Below are positions 1 through 5,436 of a DNA stretch of 5,436 nt, one piece after another. Both the position numbers and the translations under genes were made by a program. The stretch's first letter is position 1; the number at the start of each line of letters is the position of its first letter. This DNA is from Flavobacteriales bacterium (GTDB taxonomy: Bacteria > Bacteroidota > Bacteroidia > Flavobacteriales_D > Sanyastnellaceae). Location: the NCBI GenBank assembly GCA_027488055.1, contig JAIYCK010000337.1, positions 1-5,436 of the forward strand. The letters run 5' to 3'. The notes under the pieces are model-generated. The model saw nothing but the letters and a program-made list of their open reading frames with translations, did no database searches and was not told the DNA's origin.

Positions 1-232
1 AAACGAATTCCGACACAATGCACCACCGCACCCCTATTTCTTGGGCCCTTCAGAAGCCTTGTTGCTCGACCAATTCTTGGATAAGGATTGGAGCGAAGTG
101 CAACACATTCAATCCAACGGCGCCATGCGCAAATCGCTCTTAGAAGGATTGTTACAAATGATCAATCTTCACCTTGAACTCAAGGTCACTTATAATTCGT
201 TGGACGTACTCCACCAAGTTTTCCACGATTGA
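1..232 (+). CDS. recO: DNA repair protein RecO, C-terminal fragment (5' end outside window)
   Basis: This is the last 76 residues of a protein whose start lies left of the window; the frame is open from base 2 and stops with TGA at 230-232. The end of the fragment follows the RecO C-terminal pattern I know from Bacteroidota: an Arg-Lys start to a helix (MRKSLLEGLLQMINLHLEL), then the closing SLDVLHQVF, which resembles the usual SL-x-VL-x-x-VF ending. RecO acts in the RecFOR recombination pathway, where it binds single-stranded DNA and RecR and helps load RecA onto SSB-coated gaps. The N-terminal OB-fold and any zinc-binding cysteines are not visible; the fragment itself contains no cysteine. 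The next gene starts 46 bp downstream on the same strand. The assignment rests on pattern recognition of a short fragment, so it is good but not certain. Confidence 0.75.
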   Translation, partial: NEFRHNAPPHPYFLGPSEALLLDQFLDKDWSEVQHIQSNGAMRKSLLEGLLQMINLHLELKVTYNSLDVLHQVFHD

Positions 233-241
233 GTATTTCAC

Positions 242-272
242 TTGTATGCACGTGCGTGCAAACCTACATTTG
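242..272 (+). promoter_or_regulatory. Candidate Bacteroidota-type promoter upstream of holB
   Basis: TTG at 242-244 is followed after 20 bp by TACATTTG at 265-272. This matches the Bacteroidota -7 consensus TAnnTTTG exactly and the -33 TTTG element in three of four bases, at the usual spacing. The spacer contains the 8-bp palindrome GCACGTGC (248-255), which overlaps an inverted repeat TGCAC/GTGCA (247-251 and 256-260). If used, transcription would begin very close to the holB ATG at 279. These motifs are short and could arise by chance; no transcription data are available here. Confidence 0.35.
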
Positions 273-278
273 TCGTGT

Positions 279-1409
279 ATGCAATTTCAAGATGTAATTG
301 GTCAAGAGGACATCAAACATCGCCTTCGCAAATCCATAGCAGAAGGAAGGCTCGCGCACGCGCTCATGCTTTTGGGCCCTGAAGGTGCCGGGTGTCTGCC
401 GCTCGCATTGGCATTTGTGCAATACATCGCCTGCCCTAACAAGTCTGAAACGGACAGCTGCGGGCAATGCGCCACGTGCCGCAAAATCGATCACCTGCAA
501 TTTGCAGATCTTCATTTTTCATTTCCCTTTTTCAACAAACATCCTTCACCACACAACAATACATGTTCCGATTGGCTAGGAGAGTTCCGTGCCGCATTGA
601 GTGAGGAACCTTATTTGGATGTTGAATTGTGGCGCTCACACATCACCAAAGACAACAAAACACTACAAATCTCTGTCCCTGAAGCAGGTGATATTGTAAA
701 GCGTCTTTCGCTGCATAGCTACGAAGGGGGATATAAGTTTCAAATCATTTGGATGGCGGAATACCTTAAGTCCGATACCGCGAACAAATTGCTCAAAATC
801 ATTGAGGAACCACCACCCAATACCCTCTTTATCCTGATTGCCTCAGCTACGGAACAAATCCTTCCTACGATCATGAGCAGAGTGCAGGTGATGCGTGTGC
901 CGCGTCTCAGTGATGAGGAGATCCATCAAGCCCTATTGCAAAAAGGGGTTGAGCCTACCAAGGCTGAAGGTATCTCCCATTACGTTTACGGGGATTGGCT
1001 CAAGGCCAATGTGCTGATAGAGAACGAACACCCGGACGAACTCTATACCTTTCAGTTCCAAGACTGGATGCGCAAATGCTATAAAAAGGACGTTTTAGGA
1101 CTAGTGCGTTGGGCCGAGGGCATGAACGACCTCAGTCGGGATGATAAAAAATACTTCCTGAATTACGCCATGGATCAGGTGCGACAAAACCTGATCCGCA
1201 ATTATACCGGCGACCCCTTGATTCGCATGAATGGCATGGAAAAGGACTTTTCAGATAAGTTTGCGCCATTCATCAACGATCTGAACGCAGAAAGTATGCT
1301 TGATCGGTTGCAATTGGCCTACCGCGATGTAGATCGCAACATCAATACGAAGATCCTCTTTACTGACCTGAGCTTCAAACTGCACTACTTGCTCACAACC
1401 AAGGCCTGA
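279..1409 (+). CDS. holB: DNA polymerase III subunit delta' (HolB-like clamp-loader subunit)
   Basis: This 376-residue protein is an AAA+ clamp-loader subunit of the DNA polymerase III holoenzyme. Delta' works with delta and DnaX to open the sliding clamp at primed sites. The N-terminus (FQDVIGQEDIKHRLRKSI, then GRLAHALMLLGPEGAG) is typical of the family. The P-loop at residues 33-40 is degenerate, with Cys39 where the catalytic lysine would be, as expected for a subunit that need not hydrolyse ATP. Cys52, Cys61, Cys64 and Cys67 fit the family's zinc-binding module. Residues 173-203 hold the LLKIIEEPPPNTLFILIA segment and a sensor/arginine-finger region, ILPTIMSRV, where the common SRC reads SRV. 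The rest is the C-terminal helical region. I chose the ATG at 279 because family similarity begins there; in-frame ATGs at 174 and 246 would add unrelated residues and overlap or crowd recO. No clear Shine-Dalgarno sequence precedes it. The gene lies just upstream of ricT, as in Bacillus. Confidence 0.88.
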   Translation: MQFQDVIGQEDIKHRLRKSIAEGRLAHALMLLGPEGAGCLPLALAFVQYIACPNKSETDSCGQCATCRKIDHLQFADLHFSFPFFNKHPSPHNNTCSDWLGEFRAALSEEPYLDVELWRSHITKDNKTLQISVPEAGDIVKRLSLHSYEGGYKFQIIWMAEYLKSDTANKLLKIIEEPPPNTLFILIASATEQILPTIMSRVQVMRVPRLSDEEIHQALLQKGVEPTKAEGISHYVYGDWLKANVLIENEHPDELYTFQFQDWMRKCYKKDVLGLVRWAEGMNDLSRDDKKYFLNYAMDQVRQNLIRNYTGDPLIRMNGMEKDFSDKFAPFINDLNAESMLDRLQLAYRDVDRNINTKILFTDLSFKLHYLLTTKA

Positions 1410-1452
1410 TTCGAACCTTGCGCCCATTGACACCATTTTGGTGGAAACCCAT

Positions 1453-1494
1453 AAAAAAAAATTGCTGAAGTCAACTCGATTTGATGTAGGTTTG
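1453..1494 (+). promoter_or_regulatory. Candidate promoter for ricT-gldH
   Basis: A run of nine A (1453-1461) resembles an UP element and directly precedes TTG at 1462-1464. TAGGTTTG at 1487-1494 matches the Bacteroidota -7 consensus TAnnTTTG exactly. The 22-bp gap between the two elements is slightly longer than the usual 19-21. Transcription would start near base 1500 and leave a leader of about 95 bases before the ricT ATG. This is inference from motif and position only. Confidence 0.4.
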
Positions 1495-1519
1495 AGGGAT
1501 GCCTGAAATGACGCCTTGT

Positions 1520-1570
1520 GCCTATTTCGAATAGCATACACTTTATTTCATCGGCCCAAATAGGCCTTTT
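1520..1570 (+). promoter_or_regulatory. Inverted repeats in the ricT leader, possible alternative hairpins
   Basis: GCCTATTT (1520-1527) and AAATAGGC (1558-1565) are a perfect 8-bp inverted repeat around a 30-base loop. The left arm can instead form a small hairpin, CTATT/AATAG (1522-1526 with 1530-1534). The right arm can instead form GGCC/GGCC (1553-1556 with 1563-1566), which is followed by TTTT (1567-1570). The pairings share bases and so exclude each other. I recognise no known riboswitch. The stems are short, so a regulatory role is only a possibility. Confidence 0.25.
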
Positions 1571-1594
1571 GAATCAACATATATAGAAGACAAA

Positions 1595-3004
1595 ATGGGA
1601 TGTGGAAATTGTTCCAGCCACGGCGATGGTTTGCCAAATGGCTGTAAAAATAACGGTGCATGTGGCACCTATGGATGCAACAAAATGGAGGTTTTCGATT
1701 GGCTGATGGGCATTGAATTGCCTGCTGGTCAAAAACCATTCGACATTGTGGAAGTGCGTTTCAAAAACAACAGAAAAGCCTTCTATCGCAATGCAGCAGG
1801 CCTTGAACTCATGGCGGGTGACGTAGTGGCCGTGGAGGTTTCTCCGGGGCATGATATCGGCGTAGTAAGTCTCACGGGCGAGCTCGTAAGAGTGCAAATG
1901 GCTCGCAAAGAGATCAAAGACAATTATGAAATCAAAAAGGTCTTTCGAAAAGCAAAACAAGAGGATATAGATAAATGGCAAGAATGCCGCAAATCTGAAC
2001 AGGATGTGATGATGCGAGCACGCACCATTGCACGAGCACTCAATCTGGAAATGAAGATTAGTGATGTTGAGTTTCAAGGCGATCGCACAAAGGCTACTTT
2101 CTTTTATACCGCTGAAGACCGCGTTGACTTTCGCGAACTCATCAAACGTTTTGCAGAAGAATTTCGCGTGCGCATCGAAATGCGTCAAATCGGATATCGA
2201 TATGAAGCAGCACGCTTGGGCGGAATCGGATCGTGCGGCAGAGAGTTATGCTGCTCATCGTGGCTCAATGATTACAGAGCCGTAAGCACAAGTGCTGCTC
2301 GCTATCAGCAGCTCAGTCTTAATCCCGCCAAATTAGCAGGCCAATGTGGTAAATTGAAGTGCTGTCTCAATTATGAATTGGACACCTACGTGGAAGCGCT
2401 CAAAGACTTTCCATCCACCAATGTCAAATTGAGATTGCCCAAAGGCACCGCAGTGCACATGAAAACAGACATCTTCAAACGTGAAATGTTTTATGTGTAT
2501 GAAGGTCAGTACAGCGAAGCTCCCATCATTCTTAGCGTGGACGCTGTGAAAGAAATCATTCACAGAAATAAACAAGGCATCGAGGTGGCTGATGTGGAAG
2601 AATTCATTGTCCAAGAGGTGCCTGTGGAAAAGGAAACCGACTTTGCTCAAGTGGTTGGACAGGACAGTCTCACGCGTTTCGACAAGAGCAAAAGACCCAA
2701 TAACCGCAACAACCGCGGCAAGGGAAACAATGACCGTCGCCGCGACAATCGTCCATCCTCAAACACATCGTCCAACGACAATCGTCCACCGCGCAAAGAC
2801 CAAGACACCGGACAAAATGCACGTCCACCCCGCGATCCCAATAGACAGCAGACTCCGCGTCCGCCGCGTTCGAATCAGAACACGCAAAACAATACACAAA
2901 CGGGAGAGAAACCGCAAGGCAACCGTCCTCCACGTCGGGATCGTCCACCGCGCGGACCTAAACCACAAAATCCTGGCAACGCCAATCCTCCTGCCGCCTC
3001 ATGA
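1595..3004 (+). CDS. ricT: PSP1-domain protein RicT (YaaT family), Bacteroidota form with Cys-rich N-terminus and Pro/Arg-rich tail
   Basis: This 469-residue cytoplasmic protein has three parts. Residues 1-30 are Cys-rich (Cys3, 6, 17, 23, 28). Residues from about 45 to 290 are the PSP1/YaaT core. Its signature cysteines are CGRELCC at 214-220 and CGKLKCC at 251-257. From about residue 361 to the end is a tail rich in Pro, Arg, Asn and Gln with five RPPR motifs (starting at 397, 410, 422, 444 and 450), almost certainly disordered. In Bacillus subtilis, RicT forms an iron-sulfur complex with RicA and RicF that affects RNase Y-dependent mRNA maturation, sporulation and biofilm formation; the role in Bacteroidota is not established, so that function is carried over by family only. 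The ATG at 1595 follows an A-rich stretch (GAAGACAAA). A start at Met31 (1685) would lose the N-terminal cysteines, so I prefer 1595. It follows holB, as yaaT does in Bacillus, and its stop overlaps the gldH start. Confidence 0.88.
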   Translation: MGCGNCSSHGDGLPNGCKNNGACGTYGCNKMEVFDWLMGIELPAGQKPFDIVEVRFKNNRKAFYRNAAGLELMAGDVVAVEVSPGHDIGVVSLTGELVRVQMARKEIKDNYEIKKVFRKAKQEDIDKWQECRKSEQDVMMRARTIARALNLEMKISDVEFQGDRTKATFFYTAEDRVDFRELIKRFAEEFRVRIEMRQIGYRYEAARLGGIGSCGRELCCSSWLNDYRAVSTSAARYQQLSLNPAKLAGQCGKLKCCLNYELDTYVEALKDFPSTNVKLRLPKGTAVHMKTDIFKREMFYVYEGQYSEAPIILSVDAVKEIIHRNKQGIEVADVEEFIVQEVPVEKETDFAQVVGQDSLTRFDKSKRPNNRNNRGKGNNDRRRDNRPSSNTSSNDNRPPRKDQDTGQNARPPRDPNRQQTPRPPRSNQNTQNNTQTGEKPQGNRPPRRDRPPRGPKPQNPGNANPPAAS

Positions 3005-3471
3005 AGTTCGTTCGTCACATTATAGCCGCATGCGCGATCGTCCTGCTTCTTGTAAGTTGTGATGACAATGTGGTATTCGAAGAAAACAAAGCCATCCCAG
3101 ATGGCGTTTGGAAAAACACAGAAAGTGTCCGTTTTCAATTCAATGTCACGGATACCGTGTCATTCCACGACTTCTACCTCAATCTGCGCAACGGCGAAGA
3201 ATACGATTTCAGCAACATCTACGTGTTCATGGAAATGGAATTTCCCAATGCAAAACGAAGTATCGACACGATCAATTGTTATTTGGCTGACCCCTCGGGC
3301 AAATGGCTTGGAACTGGACTTGGCGATTTATATGATCAGCGATTTAGAATTCGCAATCGCAAACAGTTTCCACTTGCAGGACGCTACACTGTAACCATAC
3401 GTCAAGGCATGCGAATGCCTGAACTCGAGGGCATCTATGACGTAGGATTCAGGTTGGCCAAAAGCGAATAG
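3001..3471 (+). CDS. gldH: Gliding motility lipoprotein GldH
   Basis: This 156-residue protein begins with a lipoprotein signal: a basic start (MKFVRH), a hydrophobic segment, and a lipobox LVSC with the lipidated cysteine at residue 20. Asp-Asp follows the cysteine. The mature part matches GldH: FYLNLRNGEEYDFSNIYVF in the middle, IDTINCYLADPSGKWLGTGLGD (residues 88-109), and MRMPELEGIYDVGF near the end (137-150). The length is normal for the family. GldH is a cell-envelope lipoprotein needed for gliding in Flavobacterium johnsoniae, whose mutants also fail to use chitin, which suggests a link to type IX secretion; its molecular role is unclear. The start codon overlaps the ricT stop in an ATGA (3001-3004), with no visible Shine-Dalgarno sequence, which suggests translation coupled to ricT. 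Presence of this one gene does not prove that the organism glides, since non-gliding Bacteroidota also carry gld homologues. Confidence 0.85.
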   Translation: MKFVRHIIAACAIVLLLVSCDDNVVFEENKAIPDGVWKNTESVRFQFNVTDTVSFHDFYLNLRNGEEYDFSNIYVFMEMEFPNAKRSIDTINCYLADPSGKWLGTGLGDLYDQRFRIRNRKQFPLAGRYTVTIRQGMRMPELEGIYDVGFRLAKSE

Positions 3472-3530
3472 CGACAGTGCCGTCACTCGCATAAGATGAT
3501 GACTTGCAGATGATCGGCCTTGAACGATAA

Positions 3531-3559
3531 AAAAATGCCTTCCAATGGAAGGCATTTTT
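3531..3559. terminator. Bidirectional intrinsic terminator between gldH and gcvP
   Basis: The arms 3531-3543 (AAAAATGCCTTCC) and 3547-3559 (GGAAGGCATTTTT) are perfectly complementary over 13 bp around a three-base loop (AAT). The 8-bp TGCCTTCC core is flanked by A/T pairs, giving a U-tract at the 3' side on either strand. It lies 59 bp after the gldH stop and 19 bp after the gcvP stop, so it can end both converging transcripts. Confidence 0.9.
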
Positions 3560-3578
3560 ATTTAGATCAATTTTATAT

Positions 3579-5436
3579 TCATGCATGCTGGGTCTCATAC
3601 ATTTCCATTGGCGGACATGTACAAACCAAGTTACGGTCACCGAAGGCATTGTCCACACGAGCCACCGAAGTCCAAAATTTATTTTCACGTAATCCTGGAA
3701 CTGGATAGGCCGCCTTTTCACGCGAGTACGAGTGATTCCATTCATCGGCTGTAAGCTCCAAGGCCGTGTGCGGTGCCATCTTCAGTACATTGTCTGTCTT
3801 GTCGACCAAACCTGCTTCTACCTCAGCGATTTCTTTGCGTATGGCAATCATTGCATCACAAAAACGATCCAGTTCTGACTTGGGTTCGCTTTCAGTTGGC
3901 TCAATCATTAATGTGCCAGCCACTGGAAAGGACACCGTGGGTGCATGGAAACCATAATCCATCAATCGTTTGGCGATGTCTTCCACCTCTACACCGAATT
4001 TCTTGAAGTCGCGGCAATCCAAAATCATTTCATGTGCCACATGGCCATGAGTTCCAGTGTACAAGACCTCATAGTGGCCATGTAAACGTGCTTTCATATA
4101 ATTGGCATTGAATATGGCGTAACGCGTCGCATCCTCAACACCTTTATAGCCTAACATCTTGATGTAACCATAAGAGATCAACAAGATCAATGCGCTGCCA
4201 AAAGGTGCTGCAGATACCCCATTGATCGCCTTTTCTCCACCTGTGCGCACGATGGCGTTGCCCGGTAGGAAAGGAACTAGTTTTTCGTTGACGCCAATAG
4301 GTCCCATGCCAGGACCACCACCACCGTGTGGTATAGCGAATGTCTTATGCAAATTCAAGTGGCATACATCTGCACCAATATTTCCTGGCGATGTCAAACC
4401 TACTTGCGCATTCATATTGGCTCCATCCATATACACCAATCCGCCATTCTCATGAATGATGCGGGTAATGTCTTTGATTGCTTCTTCAAACACCCCATGT
4501 GTGCTTGGATAGGTTACCATCAAAGCGGCCAATTGGTCCTTGTATTGCATGGCTTTGGCAGCCAAATCAGTCACATCTACATTGCCTTGTTCATCGCACT
4601 TCACCACCACAACTTGCAAACCTGCCATGACTGCACTCGCAGGATTGGTGCCGTGCGCCGATGAAGGGATAAGACAAATCGTACGATGTCCTTCACCTCT
4701 ATTTTCATGATACGCCATGATCACCAGCAAGCCTGCCAATTCTCCTTGCGCTCCGCTATTGGGCTGCAAACTCATGCCCGCAAAGCCTGTGCATTGACAT
4801 AAGTCGTCATGCAGTTCGCGCAATATTTCAGTGTAACCCTCTACTTGATTCGCTGGTGCGAATGGATGCAAATCACTGAACTCGGGCCAGGTCAATGGAA
4901 TCATTTCACTGGTGGCATTCAACTTCATGGTGCACGATCCCAAAGGAATCATAGAGTGTGCAAGAGATAAATCGCGGTTCTCTAGTTTTTTCAAATAGCG
5001 CAACATGTCTGTTTCGCTGCGATACGTGTTAAATACTGGGTGAGTCATGAAGGAGGAAGTCCGCTCGAATCCACCCAATGCATTTGCCGACTCACTTGAA
5101 GTGCTCGTGCCGCCTAATATTCCAACCAATTCCTTAATGTCTTCTGCAGTGGTGCGCTCGCTTATTGAAACACCCACGTGTCCATCGCCGAAATATCTCA
5201 AATTGATACCAGCTTGTTCGGCAGCCCCACGGACAACGCTTTCATCTGCTACCTTCACTTTCAAGGTATCGTAAAAACGTGTGTTGAGTTGTGTTTGTCC
5301 CAAGGCGCTGGCCAATGATTTGGCGTGCTCATGCACTCGGGTTGCGATGTGCTTAACTCCCTCTGGGCCGTGGTAAATACCATAAGCCGCAGCCATTACG
5401 GCAAGGAGGGCTTGTGCGGTGCAAATATTGGAGGTC
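3579..5436 (-). CDS. gcvP: Glycine dehydrogenase (decarboxylating), P-protein of the glycine cleavage system, C-terminal part (5' end outside window)
   Basis: The visible 618 residues are the C-terminal two thirds of the P-protein, which normally has about 950. The frame stays open to the right edge (TSNICTAQALLAVM), so the Met codon at 5394-5396 is internal and is not the start. The enzyme uses pyridoxal phosphate to decarboxylate glycine and passes the aminomethyl group to lipoylated H-protein, feeding one-carbon units into folate with T- and L-protein. Visible landmarks, numbered in this fragment, are PLGSCTMKLN (164-173), SSAHGTNP (258-265), the PLP lysine in NLHKTF (Lys364), the glycine-rich loop GGGGPGMGP (371-379), and LMIEPTESE (509-517). 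The lysine lies 254 residues from the C-terminus, as expected for the family. No frameshift or missing key residue is seen. The promoter, and any glycine riboswitch, would lie outside the window. No other gcv gene lies downstream; the gene converges on gldH. Confidence 0.97.
   Translation of the reverse strand, partial: TSNICTAQALLAVMAAAYGIYHGPEGVKHIATRVHEHAKSLASALGQTQLNTRFYDTLKVKVADESVVRGAAEQAGINLRYFGDGHVGVSISERTTAEDIKELVGILGGTSTSSESANALGGFERTSSFMTHPVFNTYRSETDMLRYLKKLENRDLSLAHSMIPLGSCTMKLNATSEMIPLTWPEFSDLHPFAPANQVEGYTEILRELHDDLCQCTGFAGMSLQPNSGAQGELAGLLVIMAYHENRGEGHRTICLIPSSAHGTNPASAVMAGLQVVVVKCDEQGNVDVTDLAAKAMQYKDQLAALMVTYPSTHGVFEEAIKDITRIIHENGGLVYMDGANMNAQVGLTSPGNIGADVCHLNLHKTFAIPHGGGGPGMGPIGVNEKLVPFLPGNAIVRTGGEKAINGVSAAPFGSALILLISYGYIKMLGYKGVEDATRYAIFNANYMKARLHGHYEVLYTGTHGHVAHEMILDCRDFKKFGVEVEDIAKRLMDYGFHAPTVSFPVAGTLMIEPTESEPKSELDRFCDAMIAIRKEIAEVEAGLVDKTDNVLKMAPHTALELTADEWNHSYSREKAAYPVPGLRENKFWTSVARVDNAFGDRNLVCTCPPMEMYETQHA

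Noticed and set aside
174..278. N-terminal extension of HolB from the ATG at 174 or 246
   Set aside because: The added residues have no family similarity, and the first start overlaps the end of recO by 59 bp. Similarity begins at the ATG at 279.
1411..1420. GGTTCGAATC on the minus strand, like a tRNA T-loop
   Set aside because: The five bases on either side of the seven-base loop do not pair, and no acceptor or anticodon stem is found around it.
1431..1443. CACCA/TGGTG hairpin after holB as a terminator
   Set aside because: The stem is only 5 bp, and the nearby homopolymer is an A-run on the plus strand, not a T-run. On the minus strand the T-run precedes the hairpin instead of following it.
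1574..2188. 204-codon open frame on the minus strand
   Set aside because: It lies antisense to the N-terminal half of ricT, whose identity is clear, and its translation resembles no family I know. It is best read as a shadow of ricT codon use.
2592..3062. 156-codon plus-strand frame across the ricT tail and gldH start
   Set aside because: Its Arg/Thr-rich translation comes from the low-complexity ricT tail read out of frame, and it overlaps two well-supported genes.
3449..3745. 98-codon minus-strand frame across the gldH/gcvP junction
   Set aside because: It runs through the strong terminator hairpin and overlaps the gcvP 3' end in another frame; nothing supports translation.
5394..5396. 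Met codon as the start of the gcvP gene
   Set aside because: The conserved P-protein sequence continues upstream without a stop to the right edge, so this Met is internal and the gene is cut by the window.

Overview
The window is a piece of a Bacteroidota chromosome, most likely a flavobacterium-like or related gliding lineage. The strongest taxonomic sign is a gldH gene, a gliding-motility lipoprotein family confined to that phylum. Support comes from a RicT protein with the Cys-rich N-terminus and long Pro/Arg/Asn tail that I associate with Bacteroidota, from weak or absent Shine-Dalgarno sequences, and from promoter candidates of the TTG / TAnnTTTG type. I cannot name a genus from sequence alone.

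Layout. Bases 1-232 (+) hold the 3' end of recO (recombinational repair). Bases 279-1409 (+) hold a DNA polymerase III delta' (HolB-like) clamp-loader subunit. A 185-bp gap (1410-1594) contains a promoter candidate and possible leader structures. Bases 1595-3004 (+) hold ricT, a PSP1-domain iron-sulfur regulatory protein, and 3001-3471 (+) hold gldH, which overlaps ricT by 4 bp. The short gap 3472-3578 contains one strong hairpin that can terminate transcription from both sides. Bases 3579 to the right edge (-) hold the C-terminal two thirds of gcvP, the glycine-cleavage P-protein, which converges on gldH.

How the genes relate. The rightward block joins repair, replication, RNA-processing or regulatory, and motility functions. 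The holB-ricT neighbourhood also occurs in Bacillus subtilis (holB-yaaT), so this is an old conserved pairing. gldH is probably translationally coupled to ricT. gcvP is a separate metabolic transcription unit.

I found no mobile element, CRISPR array, RNA gene or clearly new system; this is an ordinary core-genome region. The points worth a second look are the architecture of RicT, the ricT/gldH overlap, a possible leaderless promoter in front of holB, and alternative hairpins upstream of ricT.
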